DNA of 52,395 bases from Pseudomonas maioricensis (GCF_022790535.1 NZ_LOHG01000025.1:1-52395); one strand, 5' to 3'. Positions 31,796 through 41,151 are shown, numbered from the stretch's first letter. Program-made: numbers and translations. The notes: a model not told the origin generated them from the letters alone.

Positions 31796-32050
31796 TTACT
31801 TGTTGGCTGCCATCAGACGATTGACTTCGCTGCGTACCATATTGGCGTATTCAGGCGGGCTCATCGCATCAAGCTCCGCACGAACCCATTCGGACCACTT
31901 GCCTTTGCGTTTGGAACGTTCGCCAAATATCCGCGCGGCATCGCCTTTGGCCTTGCCCAGATTGCTTTGCCATAGATCGAAGAGGCGGGATTTCTCGTCT
32001 TCGAGCGCTGCGCGTTCTGGGAGTGGCCGGTTGGCCAGATTGAAACTCAT
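31796..32050 (-). CDS. Small conserved hypothetical protein
   Basis: An 84-residue charged, soluble protein starting MSFNLANRPLPERAALEDEK, with WQSNLGKAKGDAARIFGERS and ending SEVNRLMAANK. I chose the ATG at 32050 because AGGTGA lies 5 bases upstream; an in-frame GTG 9 bases earlier is less likely. I do not recognise a named domain. The even codon use and good ribosome binding site make it a real gene. Confidence 0.75.
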   Translation of the reverse strand: MSFNLANRPLPERAALEDEKSRLFDLWQSNLGKAKGDAARIFGERSKRKGKWSEWVRAELDAMSPPEYANMVRSEVNRLMAANK

Positions 32051-32213
32051 AACGGTCACCTGTGACTAAAAACCGGAAGCATCTTACACCCGTGAGCGTC
32101 GGTTTCCGGCAAATTCCACCAGCAAAATTTCTTTCGTCTTACAGATAACTGCAACTTTTCGCGAGACGCAGGACTCCATTGCTCACTGCCATCATCAACG
32201 AAAGGAAAACATC

Positions 32214-32534
32214 ATGGCTCGTAAAACTGCCGCTCAAAACACTGCAGAACAGATCAAGGACCAGGCTTTCAGCGAACTGCAGGCCCTGATCGAAGAGTCC
32301 GACAAGCTGCTCAAAGACAGCGCCGCGCTGGTCGGTGAAGACGCAGAAACCCTGCGCGCACAGCTTGGCTTGAAACTGAAACAGGCAGCGGATTCTGTTG
32401 CTAGCGTGCGCGAACGCACCAAGCCAGTGGTCGAAGCGACTGAAACCTACATTGGCGGTCATCCATGGCAGACCGTGGCCATTTCGGCAGGCTTTGGCCT
32501 GGTAGTGGGTTTGTTGCTGGGTCGTCGCGACTAA
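32214..32534 (+). CDS. DUF883 family protein (ElaB/YqjD type), ribosome-associated membrane protein
   Basis: A 106-residue protein with a long amphipathic helix (AAQNTAEQIKDQAFSELQAL, EESDKLLKDSAALVGEDAET) and one C-terminal helix (WQTVAISAGFGLVVGLLLGR) followed by RD. This is the ElaB/YqjD architecture: inner-membrane tail-anchored proteins that bind ribosomes in stationary phase in E. coli. The AAGGAAA ribosome binding site is clear. Confidence 0.9.
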   Translation: MARKTAAQNTAEQIKDQAFSELQALIEESDKLLKDSAALVGEDAETLRAQLGLKLKQAADSVASVRERTKPVVEATETYIGGHPWQTVAISAGFGLVVGLLLGRRD

Positions 32535-32554
32535 ACCTGAAAATCTTTTGATCC

Positions 32555-32652
32555 ATCGCGGGCAAGCCAGAGCGCTATCCAGGTCGCCTCCAAAGGGCGA
32601 CCGAATAGCGGGCCAAGACCTTGGCTTGTAGGAGCAGAGCTTGCTCGCGATA
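32555..32652. repeat. REP-type repeat cluster
   Basis: ATCGCGGGCAAGCC on the left and GTAGGAGCAGAGCTTGCTCG on the right are facing arms of the same repeat family, with an additional CGCTAT…ATAGCG dyad between them. Confidence 0.65.
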
Positions 32653-32699
32653 AGAACACCACGGCCTCCTGTGTAAGCTTCAGTTGCACCTACTGGTTT

Positions 32700-33200
32700 T
32701 TAAACCGAACTCCCCGGCACCAACAGTTGTAGCTGCCTGGCAAAGTGATCCGCCGTAAATGGCACCGGCTCGGATTCTTTCACGCCGATTCTTTTCTTCT
32801 CCATCCACTGCACGCCTTGCGTCGCATCCACGCAGGTCAGTGATACCTGTTCCTGAGCATGCAGACTCAGCCCCGTAGCCGCTATCGACACCTGCCCTTT
32901 CGGGCCCATCGCCTCAGGTATCAAAGCAACCTGTCGCCCGGCAATCGAGAGCGTCAGACGCTGCGTGCTGAATGGGGAATTTTCATCGGGGTAGCCCTTG
33001 CTCTGCGCAAGGTGCGGCTCGTACGTCACAGTGATCTGTCCACTGTCAGTCAGTGGCTTGAGCCAGATTTCAACCTGCTCGTAGAGCGTGAGGATGCTCG
33101 CCTGCCACTGGGCAAGGCCAGTATGGAATTGCTGGTGCTTATGTTCTTCATTGCGTTGATTAGCGCTCAGCAGCTCGCCCAATCGTTGAATTTCGTCCAT
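32700..33200 (-). CDS. Conserved hypothetical protein
   Basis: A 166-residue soluble protein. The N-terminal 55 residues are helical (IQRLGELLSANQRNEEHKHQ, then WQASILTLYEQVEIWLKPLT). The remainder alternates short beta-type stretches (TQRLTLSIAGRQVALIPEAM). There is no signal peptide, membrane segment or recognised motif. The composition is typical of a real gene, and the frame runs without interruption. Function is unknown. Confidence 0.7.
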   Translation of the reverse strand: MDEIQRLGELLSANQRNEEHKHQQFHTGLAQWQASILTLYEQVEIWLKPLTDSGQITVTYEPHLAQSKGYPDENSPFSTQRLTLSIAGRQVALIPEAMGPKGQVSIAATGLSLHAQEQVSLTCVDATQGVQWMEKKRIGVKESEPVPFTADHFARQLQLLVPGSSV

Positions 33201-33313
33201 AACAGCGCTTCCCGGGGTTCACGCATCGAATGATTCGAAACGCGTGAACCGAGGGTGGCACAGCAACGAGCAAGTGTCTCTCTGCATTCGTGCCTGAGGC
33301 TGTCAGACGGTGA

Positions 33314-33664
33314 TCAAGGTGCCCGCTGAATGACGACGGGAGCGGCCTTACGGTGAGATTTGGCTATCTTTGCCAGCAATTCAGTACGCGTCTGCTCAGC
33401 CTGTTCCGGGCTTGGATAAGGTCCGATCAGCAATTGCTGCTTGCCATCAATCGTGACGAGATAAGGCGGATAGCTGCGTTCGAGCAACCAGGCACTGATA
33501 TCACTGAGCGCCTCATTGGCGTTGATCTGGATTTCCCACTGTGGAGCCGCTTGCGGGGCCTGGACAGTTGTTGCTGCCTGCACCTTGGGAGGCGGTGGAG
33601 TCGATTTGTCGACATCACAGCCAGCCAGTGCCAGCACCGCCATCATCATTGCCAAATTGCGCAC
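33314..33664 (-). CDS. SPOR-domain lipoprotein
   Basis: A 116-residue lipoprotein. MRNLAMMMAVLALAGC is the signal peptide and lipobox (Cys16). A Pro/Gln/Ala-rich linker follows, then about 70 residues (IQINANEALSDISAWLLERS, YPPYLVTIDGKQQLLIGPYP, SPEQAEQTRTELLAKI) that fit a SPOR peptidoglycan-binding domain. SPOR proteins bind denuded glycan strands at division sites. The partner is unknown. Confidence 0.85.
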   Translation of the reverse strand: MRNLAMMMAVLALAGCDVDKSTPPPPKVQAATTVQAPQAAPQWEIQINANEALSDISAWLLERSYPPYLVTIDGKQQLLIGPYPSPEQAEQTRTELLAKIAKSHRKAAPVVIQRAP

Positions 33665-33709
33665 GTCTGCTTGCTCCTTTCAAAAGTGGGCGCAAGTTTA
33701 GCATTGCTA

Positions 33710-34033
33710 TCAACGACTACGGTCTATTCGGGCTGGCGACACTTCGTCGCCCTCTGTCATCAAGGAATTGACTAAATCCCGGCCTACGGCCACCCCCGCG
33801 TGGCGTGCCTCATCAACTGACAGGTAACCCCAGTTACAAATTCTAACGATTGGAACAGGTGTACGGCCCGGCATTGTCACCTTGACGTGTGCCACAAACT
33901 CAACCACTTCTTTGATCCCAGGCGCGTGTTTCACCTGAATTTCGATCACCTGCTCGCGATAGACGTCCGAAAACGTTCTGTGCGGCATATTCATTTGGCA
34001 ACTGTCCATTGAATGGGTGAACTCATTCGACAT
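33710..34033 (-). CDS. Hypothetical protein divergent from the protealysin-type protease
   Basis: About 107 residues from MSNEFTHSMDSCQMNMPHRT; in-frame ATG codons at 34012 and 33997 are alternative starts. The body (YREQVIEIQVKHAPGIKEVV, then ARHAGVAVGRDLVNSLMTEG) has no signal peptide and no domain I recognise. The same frame is open further upstream to 34207 but would then overlap the protease gene on the other strand. It is head-to-head with the M4 protease (120 bases apart), so they may share control; a role with it is speculation. Confidence 0.6.
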   Translation of the reverse strand: MSNEFTHSMDSCQMNMPHRTFSDVYREQVIEIQVKHAPGIKEVVEFVAHVKVTMPGRTPVPIVRICNWGYLSVDEARHAGVAVGRDLVNSLMTEGDEVSPARIDRSR

Positions 34034-34153
34034 CACCACAGCCTGATCGTTGTTAAATAAACTCTCAGGCAAACGGTCGGAACATCGCGGGGCACTGTGC
34101 TGCCTAAAAAAGAACCTGAAACGGTTTTGCAAGTACGCCCAGGGAGGCTCCAC

Positions 34154-35221
34154 ATGTGCCATCGAAATCCGCTGCATTGCATTATCCCGCCTTACATTCT
34201 TGAACATCTCGCCCAGTCATCTCACGCCCGGGTCAGGGCGCTGGCAATCACCAACCTGGCCAGCAGTTCAGCCTTCGTCGCCTTTCGCACTTCGGCACAA
34301 GCGATGCCCGCATTACTGGCGAGCAAATCGCCCGAGGGTAGAAAAAACCGGTTGGTTTACGACGCCAAAGGCACGAACACCCTGCCCGGCACCCTGGCGC
34401 GCTCCGAAGGCCAGGCGGATACCGACGATGCTGCGCTAGACGAGGCTTTCAATGGCTCTGGCGATGTCTATGACTTCTACGACGAACTGTTTGGTCGCAA
34501 CTCGCTGGACGACAACGGCATGACGCTGATCTCTACGGTTCACGTTGCGGAGGTGGATTTTCAGGGGGATTTCGTGCCCATGAACAATGCCTTCTGGAAT
34601 GGACAGCAAATGGCTTATGGCGATGGAGACGGTGAGGTGTTCAAGCGGTTTACCGGCAGTCTGGAAGTCATCGGCCACGAGTTGACCCATGGCGTACAGT
34701 CTTTCACCAGCAACCTGAATTATCAGGGGCAGTCCGGCGCACTCAACGAACATTTTGCCGACGTGTTCGGCATTCTGGTTCGGCAATGGAAAGAAGGCAC
34801 CGCTGCCGCAGATTCAAGTTGGGTCATCGGTAAGGAACTGCTGGTCCCGGCTCCCACTCGCCGCGGCATACGTGACATGGAAAACCCCGGAACGGCGTAT
34901 GTAAACGATCCCGAACTTGGCGACGACCCCCAACCTGCGAGCATGGCGGGTCTGTATACCGGCCCCAAGGACAATGGCGGCGTACACATTAATTCGGGCA
35001 TCGCTAATCGGGCGTTCGTGCTGACCGCCAAGGCGCTTGGCGGCAACGCGTGGGAAACGGCAGGCCGGATCTGGTATGAAACGCTGCTGCAACTGCACAG
35101 CAACAGCCAGTTCATAGACTGCGCCAGAATCAGCGTTCAGGTGGCGGGCGGCAAACAATACGGCAGTGGGGCGAGAAAAGCCGTCAAGGCGGCGTGGAAA
35201 AAAGTTGGCATTAACGTTTGA
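34154..35221 (+). CDS. M4 (thermolysin-type) metalloprotease, protealysin-like
   Basis: A 355-residue zinc protease. It has no signal peptide. The N-terminus CHRNPLHCIIPPYILEHLAQ carries the PPxxL motif of the short propeptide of protealysins, here about 60 residues. The catalytic domain has HELTHGVQS (zinc ligands H175 and H179, general base E176), GALNEHFADVFG with the third ligand E199, and NGGVHINSGIANRAF with the thermolysin-type catalytic His. The start at 34154 is fixed by AGGGAGG 6 bases upstream; a longer frame exists. The inhibitor gene emfourin follows 17 bases downstream, as in Serratia. Confidence 0.93.
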   Translation: MCHRNPLHCIIPPYILEHLAQSSHARVRALAITNLASSSAFVAFRTSAQAMPALLASKSPEGRKNRLVYDAKGTNTLPGTLARSEGQADTDDAALDEAFNGSGDVYDFYDELFGRNSLDDNGMTLISTVHVAEVDFQGDFVPMNNAFWNGQQMAYGDGDGEVFKRFTGSLEVIGHELTHGVQSFTSNLNYQGQSGALNEHFADVFGILVRQWKEGTAAADSSWVIGKELLVPAPTRRGIRDMENPGTAYVNDPELGDDPQPASMAGLYTGPKDNGGVHINSGIANRAFVLTAKALGGNAWETAGRIWYETLLQLHSNSQFIDCARISVQVAGGKQYGSGARKAVKAAWKKVGINV

Positions 35222-35238
35222 CTCGAAGGAGCACCATC

Positions 35239-35538
35239 ATGCGTGTCTGCTATGTACAGTCAGGGGGTTTTATCGGAGCTATCAAAAGCTGCGAGGTGAA
35301 TACGGCCGACCTGGAACAGCCAGAGGCCGAGCAAGTGAGGCGCCTGGTAGAAGATAGCGGCCTTAAACAGTCCGGCAACTTTATGTCTGATCGTGCGCGA
35401 GACCAGAAGCAGTACGAAATCACAATTGAAGACGAAACCAACGCGATCTGCATTTCGTTCGATGAGCACAACATTCCACCTGAAGCTAAAACGTTGCTGA
35501 GCTACCTGCAAACGCATGCAAAACCCGGGAAGCTTTGA
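35239..35538 (+). CDS. Emfourin-type inhibitor of the M4 protease
   Basis: A 99-residue protein beginning MRVCYVQSGGFIGAIKSCEV, with YEITIEDETNAICISFDEHN and IPPEAKTLLSYLQTHAKP. The 'xxxQSGGFxG' start, acidic C-terminal strand and place right after a protealysin gene identify it as emfourin, the family of cytoplasmic slow-tight protealysin inhibitors. AAGGAG lies 7 bases before the ATG. The two genes form an operon (17-base gap), so protease and inhibitor are made together. Confidence 0.88.
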   Translation: MRVCYVQSGGFIGAIKSCEVNTADLEQPEAEQVRRLVEDSGLKQSGNFMSDRARDQKQYEITIEDETNAICISFDEHNIPPEAKTLLSYLQTHAKPGKL

Positions 35539-35581
35539 GCTGAAAGCACTGGAAATGCCATCGTGCAGCAAACGGGTGGCC

Positions 35582-35659
35582 TGTAGGAGCCAACTTGTTG
35601 GCGATACGTCGGACCTGAACCCTTAAAAACTCAGCTTCGCCAACAAGTTGGTTCCTACA
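35582..35659. repeat. REP-type inverted repeat, variant with CAACAAGTTGG arms
   Basis: GTAGGAGCCAACTTGTTGGC at the left is mirrored by GCCAACAAGTTGGTTCCTAC at the right with one mismatch pair. It belongs to a different subtype than the GCAAGCCCGGCTCCCAC copies. Confidence 0.75.
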
Positions 35660-35878
35660 AGGTTTCAAATGCATTATTGACCTGATGCTTAATGAAATCT
35701 GTTTAAGACCGCGATGCGGTTCGTCAGGCAGCTCACCTGTCAAATTCCGACAATTACTATACAGATAAGCAGACAAAATAATGGCCATTTGATGCTATCA
35801 TTACCACTGGATCCCATTCAGCAACCCTTCATTCCGACTTTGCAGTTGCTGGCGCGCCGATCCCACTCAGAGGAATAA

Positions 35879-37990
35879 ATGATCGCACCCATCCTGGCTC
35901 TGTATTTCATCTCCACGGGAATATTGATCATGGGCGCGTTCAATGCTGCGTTGCTGGCCCGCAGCAGCGGCTACACGCGAGCCTGCTGGATGTTTTCGGC
36001 AATTTGTCTGGTGTTTACCCTGTTTCAGGTATCAAGTGCCCTTCAATACTCGGCCCAGACACTTGAAGCCGCCATTTCTGCTCATAAATGGGTCAACTTT
36101 TTTTCGTTGCTGCTGATACCGCTGAGCAGTTACCTGATAGCCGCGCTGCAAAACAGACGGAATGCTTACAGAGCCTGTTATCTAACGGCCGGCGCCGCAC
36201 TTGTCGCAATCATCTATAACGCGGCTGCGCCCTTGGGCTACCGTTTCGCTCAACTGGACTCGGACAGTCCGAGCACATTCGCGTGGGGCGAACAGTTATA
36301 CATTCTGTCCGGAGAGCCATCGGCCGTTTATCACGTTATGCGCGTGTTCTCCTACGGCATGCTGATCTGGGTAACAGCCTTTGCACTGAGCATAAGAAAG
36401 CAGGCGGGAAAACTCTCCAACATCGTGATCTGGACGACTATTACCCTATTGTTGAGCGCGACGGTGTGCACCAGTCTGGCCGACGCAGGGATCGTCAAAC
36501 TGCCCTACCTGGGCGCGTTTGCCTTCTTGTTCCTGGCCGTCTGGTTTTCCGTGATGATCAAGACAAATGTCTCCAGGAGCAGGCGAGAGAAGGCACTGAT
36601 CAATAAAGCCCTTGAGCAGGAAATCAACAGTCACCGGATCGCCAACCAACGCTTTGAACACGCGCTTCACAACGATGCTCTGACGGCACTGCCAAATCGC
36701 GCAGGTGCATTGGTCAGGCTGCAGAGTCTGATAGCAATCAACAGACAGAGTCAGACCCGGCTGGTGGTATTTCTGCTGGAGCTTGATCAACTCGGGATTA
36801 TCAATGGCACCCGAGGCCACAAAGCAGGCGACCAGCTACTGATAGAGATCGCCCAACGCCTGCAGCTCACGACGCGAGACAGCGACCTGATTGCCCGGGT
36901 GGGTACCGGTCAGCTGTTGGTGGGCGCCAGCGGAATCAAGAGCGAGCAAGGTGTCTCCTGCCTGCAAGAGAAATTGTCCAAGGCCCTGGCATCATCGTTC
37001 GATGTCGCTGGCAGCCCGTTGAAAGTGACCTCAAGTGCCGGTGTGGCAGTATTTCCTGATGATGCTTGCCAACCCGAGGACATCCTCGGCGCGGCTGAAC
37101 TGGCTCTGCATGAAGCCAAGAGTTTTGGTCCTGGCAATCTGCGGGTCTATCACCCTGCCCTGAAAGAAAACATTCAAGAGCAGGTCGAATTTGAAGCGGC
37201 GCTTGGTCAGGCCCTGGACCAGGGGCAGTTCTTCCTGTGCTATCAACCGCAGGTGCTGGCATCCAGCGGACAGACAGTCTGTCTTGAAGCGCTCATTCGC
37301 TGGCAGCACCCCGTATATGGGCTGGTCATGCCAGACCGTTTCATTAAAGTCGCGGAGTCCATGGGTATCATCGCCGACATGGGCGCATGGGTCATAGAAA
37401 CAGCCTGCGAACAGCTCGCTCGCTGGCACGCCATGGGCTTTACTCACCTTAAAGTGGCCGTGAATCTGTCGGTGCAGCAATTACTGGCCACTGACCTTGA
37501 AGAAACCGTCACACAGGCGCTGCAGCGTTTTGACCTCAAGGGTGACAGCCTGGAGCTGGAAATTACCGAGTCAGTGCTCATGCAGGATCCGGAGCGCTCC
37601 ATAGAGCGCCTTAGCGCCCTGCGTCGGTTAGGCGTCAGGCTGTCGATTGATGACTTCGGCACCGGCTATTCTTCACTGGGCTACCTGAGAGTCCTGCCCG
37701 TGCATGCGTTCAAGCTTGACCGCAGTTTCGTGCGCGATATTGGCAACGGAGGCAAGGATCTGGAAATTTGCGCCACGGCCATTGGGCTGGCGATAAACCT
37801 TGGACTGGAAATCGTCGCCGAAGGGGTTGAGACCGAAGTGCAAATAGAACAACTGCGCACGCTGGGCTGTCACCTGCTGCAAGGCTACTTCTTCGCCAGA
37901 CCGTTGAGTGCGAGCGCGGCCGACGAGTATCTTGCAGCGGAGTTTCAGCGACAGCAGCCTCCTTCATACCCACAGATCGCGGTGATCTGA
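35879..37990 (+). CDS. Membrane c-di-GMP phosphodiesterase with degenerate GGDEF and intact EAL domain
   Basis: A 703-residue protein. Residues 1-225 contain seven or so membrane helices forming a sensor of unknown ligand. A GGDEF-type domain spans about 262-425, but the active-site loop reads RVGTGQL (340-346) in place of GGDEF, so no cyclase activity is expected; it may bind GTP and regulate. The EAL domain (about 435-690) keeps EALIRW (470-475), N529, the metal ligand in EITESVL, DDFGTGYSSLGYL (from 591), K612 and EGVET. It should hydrolyse c-di-GMP. It is a single gene flanked by repeats and a 240-base gap. Confidence 0.93.
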   Translation: MIAPILALYFISTGILIMGAFNAALLARSSGYTRACWMFSAICLVFTLFQVSSALQYSAQTLEAAISAHKWVNFFSLLLIPLSSYLIAALQNRRNAYRACYLTAGAALVAIIYNAAAPLGYRFAQLDSDSPSTFAWGEQLYILSGEPSAVYHVMRVFSYGMLIWVTAFALSIRKQAGKLSNIVIWTTITLLLSATVCTSLADAGIVKLPYLGAFAFLFLAVWFSVMIKTNVSRSRREKALINKALEQEINSHRIANQRFEHALHNDALTALPNRAGALVRLQSLIAINRQSQTRLVVFLLELDQLGIINGTRGHKAGDQLLIEIAQRLQLTTRDSDLIARVGTGQLLVGASGIKSEQGVSCLQEKLSKALASSFDVAGSPLKVTSSAGVAVFPDDACQPEDILGAAELALHEAKSFGPGNLRVYHPALKENIQEQVEFEAALGQALDQGQFFLCYQPQVLASSGQTVCLEALIRWQHPVYGLVMPDRFIKVAESMGIIADMGAWVIETACEQLARWHAMGFTHLKVAVNLSVQQLLATDLEETVTQALQRFDLKGDSLELEITESVLMQDPERSIERLSALRRLGVRLSIDDFGTGYSSLGYLRVLPVHAFKLDRSFVRDIGNGGKDLEICATAIGLAINLGLEIVAEGVETEVQIEQLRTLGCHLLQGYFFARPLSASAADEYLAAEFQRQQPPSYPQIAVI

Positions 37991-38232
37991 GCTCAGGCTC
38001 TCTGTCAGTGCAGTCCTATTCACCGACTCATGCCACGCACGCCAGTCGAGTAACGCCTCGTACTAAATAATGGCTTAGTGACATGTGAACGTCAGACAAC
38101 GCCCGCGGTCCATCTTTCATACCGATACTGCTGACCTTTTCGGGACGGGCTGATAATGGAGCTATACAGATGCCTAGAAGTATCTTCTCGCCTTTCTGTC
38201 TCTTGCGTTATCCTCCCCGGCCCACGGCGTAG

Positions 38233-38865
38233 ATGAACATCACTTTGCCTGATACCAGCCCCCCTGCTAATTTAATTATCTGCGAACATTGCGACTCGTT
38301 GTACGAGGCTGTGCCTTTGCATAAAGGCGAAACGGCTTCCTGCGCGCGATGTGGTGCCGTACTCGGGCGCGCTCATCGCCTGAGCCTTGAGCAATTGCTG
38401 GCGCTGACCATCGCCGCTGCTGTGCTGTTTGTATTTGCCAATGTCTTCCCGGTCATCAGCATCAGCATGAAAGGCCTGAGCAATGAGGTCACGCTCTGGT
38501 CTTCAGTCGAAGCGCTCGCTCAGGGACGCATCACTCTGATAGCGCTGGTCGCCGGGCTGTCGATTATTTTTGCGCCAATGCTGCAGATCATCCTGTTGTT
38601 CTGGGTGCTGTTACATGCCCAGAAAGGCCGAATAGCTCCGGGCTTCAAAATGTGTATGCGTGCGCTGGAACACCTGCGTCCGTGGAGCATGCTGGAGGTG
38701 TGCATGCTGGGCATCCTGGTGGCCATCGTGAAACTCTCGGGCATGCTCGACGTGCATGCAGGTGTCGGCTTGTGGGCGATGGCCATGTTGATGGTGCTGA
38801 TCATCCTGATTGCCGGCAAACACACCCGCCGCCTCTGGACCGAATCAGGAGTGCAGCCTTCGTGA
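38233..38865 (+). CDS. pqiA: PqiA-like membrane protein, first half
   Basis: A 210-residue protein with an N-terminal CxxC zinc-ribbon-like pair (CEHCDSLYEAVPLHKGETAS, then CARCG) and four membrane helices. It matches the first half of E. coli PqiA (about 417 residues). PqiABC/LetAB systems move lipids between inner and outer membranes. Its stop overlaps the GTG of the next gene (GTGA). Confidence 0.88.
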   Translation: MNITLPDTSPPANLIICEHCDSLYEAVPLHKGETASCARCGAVLGRAHRLSLEQLLALTIAAAVLFVFANVFPVISISMKGLSNEVTLWSSVEALAQGRITLIALVAGLSIIFAPMLQIILLFWVLLHAQKGRIAPGFKMCMRALEHLRPWSMLEVCMLGILVAIVKLSGMLDVHAGVGLWAMAMLMVLIILIAGKHTRRLWTESGVQPS

Positions 38866-39476
38866 ACGGTATACCCTTTGCCCACGAACACGGCCTTGTA
38901 CTGTGTCATATCTGTGGCTACGCGTGCCCCGAAGACACGCATGAATGCCCACGTTGCGAATCCCCCGTGCATGCCCGTAAACCCAACAGCATTGTTCGCA
39001 CCTGGGCTTTTCTGATTGCCGGACTGATTTTCTATATACCGGCCAACACCCTGCCGGTGATGTACACCACGATGTTTGGCAACAGCAGCCAGAACACCAT
39101 CATGAGTGGAGTCATCGAATTCTTCAAAAGTGGTTCCTGGGACATCGCCCTGCTGATTTTCATCGCCAGTGTCGTGGTGCCCAGCATCAAGTTCGTGGTT
39201 CTGGGGCTGCTGCTTGTCACCTGTCAGCGGCGCAGTACCTGGGCCATGCGTGAGCGGGCAAAGTTGTATCGATTCATCGAACTGATCGGCTATTGGTCGA
39301 TGCTCGATGTGTTAGTGGTGGCACTGGTTGCCGCCCTTGTGCAGTTTCATGAGCTCAGCACTATCGAGCCGAGAATCGGCATTCTGTTTTTTGGTCTTGT
39401 AGTGGTGATGACGATGTTCGCTGCCATGAGTTTCGATCCCCGGCTTATCTGGGACGCAGAGGTTGAAGATGTCTGA
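38862..39476 (+). CDS. pqiA: PqiA-like membrane protein, second half
   Basis: A 204-residue protein from GTG at 38862. CHICGYACPEDTHECPRCES gives a second Cys-pair ribbon, and four membrane helices follow with IPANTLPVMYTTMFG and FFKSGSWDIALLIFIASVVV, the hallmark of the repeated PqiA unit. Split pqiA genes are common in Pseudomonas. It overlaps both neighbours, so the four pqi genes are one transcript. A longer frame reading back to 38652 lies inside the previous gene and is not used. Confidence 0.88.
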   Translation: MNGIPFAHEHGLVLCHICGYACPEDTHECPRCESPVHARKPNSIVRTWAFLIAGLIFYIPANTLPVMYTTMFGNSSQNTIMSGVIEFFKSGSWDIALLIFIASVVVPSIKFVVLGLLLVTCQRRSTWAMRERAKLYRFIELIGYWSMLDVLVVALVAALVQFHELSTIEPRIGILFFGLVVVMTMFAAMSFDPRLIWDAEVEDV

Positions 39477-41151
39477 CAATACCCTCCCCCCTTCTTCATC
39501 GGCTCCACGCAGCCCGGACATCAAACGGCGGCGCGTGCGTGTTTCGCTCGTCTGGCTGGTGCCGATCGTCGCGGCCCTGATCGGCCTCTCCATGGCCGTT
39601 CACGACTGGATGTCCATTGGCCCGAAAATTACCGTCAGCTTTCAGACGGCGGAGGGGCTGGAAGCCAACAAGACACAGGTCAAGTACAAGAACGTGGTCA
39701 TCGGGGTAGTGACTAACATCGCGCTGAGCGAAGACCGCACGCACGTGCTGGCCACCATTGAGCTGAACAACAATGCGGGTCCGTTCACCCGTGAAGACAC
39801 CCACTTCTGGGTAGTCCGACCACGTATTGGTGCGCAAGGCATCACGGGTGTCGATACCTTGCTGTCCGGAGCGTTCATTGGGGCAGACGCTGGCAGTTCG
39901 GAAAAAACCAAATCCGAATTCGACGGCCTTGAAACACCGCCTCCGGTCACCTTTGGCGACAGAGGCAAGCGTTTCAAGCTGCATACAGATGATCTGGGGT
40001 CTCTGGATATCGGCTCCCCTGTTTACTACCGACGCATCCAGGTCGGTCAGGTGGTGTCCTACGAACTGTCCAAAGATGGCAAAGGCGTCGATATCCAGAT
40101 CTTCATCAACTCGCCCAATGATCAATACATCTCCACCGACACCCGCTTCTGGAACGCCAGTGGCGTGGATGTGACGGTTGGGGCTTCGGGCCTGAAGATT
40201 GATACTCAATCCATGGCCTCGATCCTATCCGGAGGGATCGCCTTCCGTGAACCGAACTGGAGTCCCGATGCCAAGCCTGCAGAAGAGAATGCCGAGTTCC
40301 GGATTTTTGACGATCAGACCGCAGCACTCGCGCCGCCGGATGGCGAACCCCGCTATATCCGCATGCGCTTCCAGCAATCCCTGCGTGGCCTGGTGGTCAA
40401 TGCACCGGTTGATTTCCTTGGGGTGAACATTGGCCGCGTTGTGTCGGTGGACCTGGACTACGACCCTGCCTCTCAGTCCTTCCCGGGTATTGTTGGCGCG
40501 GTTATCTATCCAAAACGCCTCGGCGCAGCGGAAGAGAAGCTCCAGCAACTGGGCGGCAGCGGCGACCTTGATCAGCAATCTGCGCGCATCCTCGGCGCAT
40601 TTGTTTCCCGCGGCCTGCGCGCCCAGATCCGCACCGGTAACCTGCTGACCGGCCAGTTGTACGTCGCGATGGACTTTGATCCCAAGGCACCAAAAGTCGT
40701 GTTCGACCCTAAGGCACGCCCGCTGGAAATCCCTACGGTACCGGGTAGCTTTGACAAGTTGCAGGAGCAACTGCAGGCCTTTGTCGAGAAACTCGGAAAA
40801 CTGCCTCTCGATGATCTGGCGAACAACCTCAACGGCAGTTTGAGCGAACTTCAGAAAACCCTCAAAACCGTTAATGGTACGGTCTTGCCTGAGATGCGTG
40901 GCACCTTGAAACAGGCGCAGAAAACCCTCGGTACTGCCAACGACAGCCTGGCTGAAGACTCCCCGGCCCGTCAGCAACTGGGTCAGGCCATGGATGAGGT
41001 ACAGCGCACCGCCCGTTCAGTCCGGGTGCTGACCGACTTCCTCAGCCGCCACCCTGAAGCGCTGCTCCGTGGCCGCACCGGTGACGCCGCGCCTGGTTCC
41101 TACAAAGCCCCGCCATCCTCTCGTGCCATCGACCTGGAGCCACAACAATGA
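39469..41151 (+). CDS. pqiB: PqiB-like MCE-domain intermembrane transport protein
   Basis: A 560-residue protein with one N-terminal membrane helix (about 28-48, VSLVWLVPIVAALIGLSMAV) and three MCE domains, which begin near ITVSFQTAEGLEANKTQVKY, FKLHTDDLGSLDIGSPVYYR and MRFQQSLRGLVVNAPVDFLG. The C-terminal 150 residues are helical (LQAFVEKLGKLPLDDLANNL, then SLSELQKTLKTVN), as in the needle of PqiB. The hexamer would form a tunnel across the periplasm. The ATG at 39469 overlaps the previous gene by eight bases. Confidence 0.93.
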   Translation: MSDNTLPPSSSAPRSPDIKRRRVRVSLVWLVPIVAALIGLSMAVHDWMSIGPKITVSFQTAEGLEANKTQVKYKNVVIGVVTNIALSEDRTHVLATIELNNNAGPFTREDTHFWVVRPRIGAQGITGVDTLLSGAFIGADAGSSEKTKSEFDGLETPPPVTFGDRGKRFKLHTDDLGSLDIGSPVYYRRIQVGQVVSYELSKDGKGVDIQIFINSPNDQYISTDTRFWNASGVDVTVGASGLKIDTQSMASILSGGIAFREPNWSPDAKPAEENAEFRIFDDQTAALAPPDGEPRYIRMRFQQSLRGLVVNAPVDFLGVNIGRVVSVDLDYDPASQSFPGIVGAVIYPKRLGAAEEKLQQLGGSGDLDQQSARILGAFVSRGLRAQIRTGNLLTGQLYVAMDFDPKAPKVVFDPKARPLEIPTVPGSFDKLQEQLQAFVEKLGKLPLDDLANNLNGSLSELQKTLKTVNGTVLPEMRGTLKQAQKTLGTANDSLAEDSPARQQLGQAMDEVQRTARSVRVLTDFLSRHPEALLRGRTGDAAPGSYKAPPSSRAIDLEPQQ

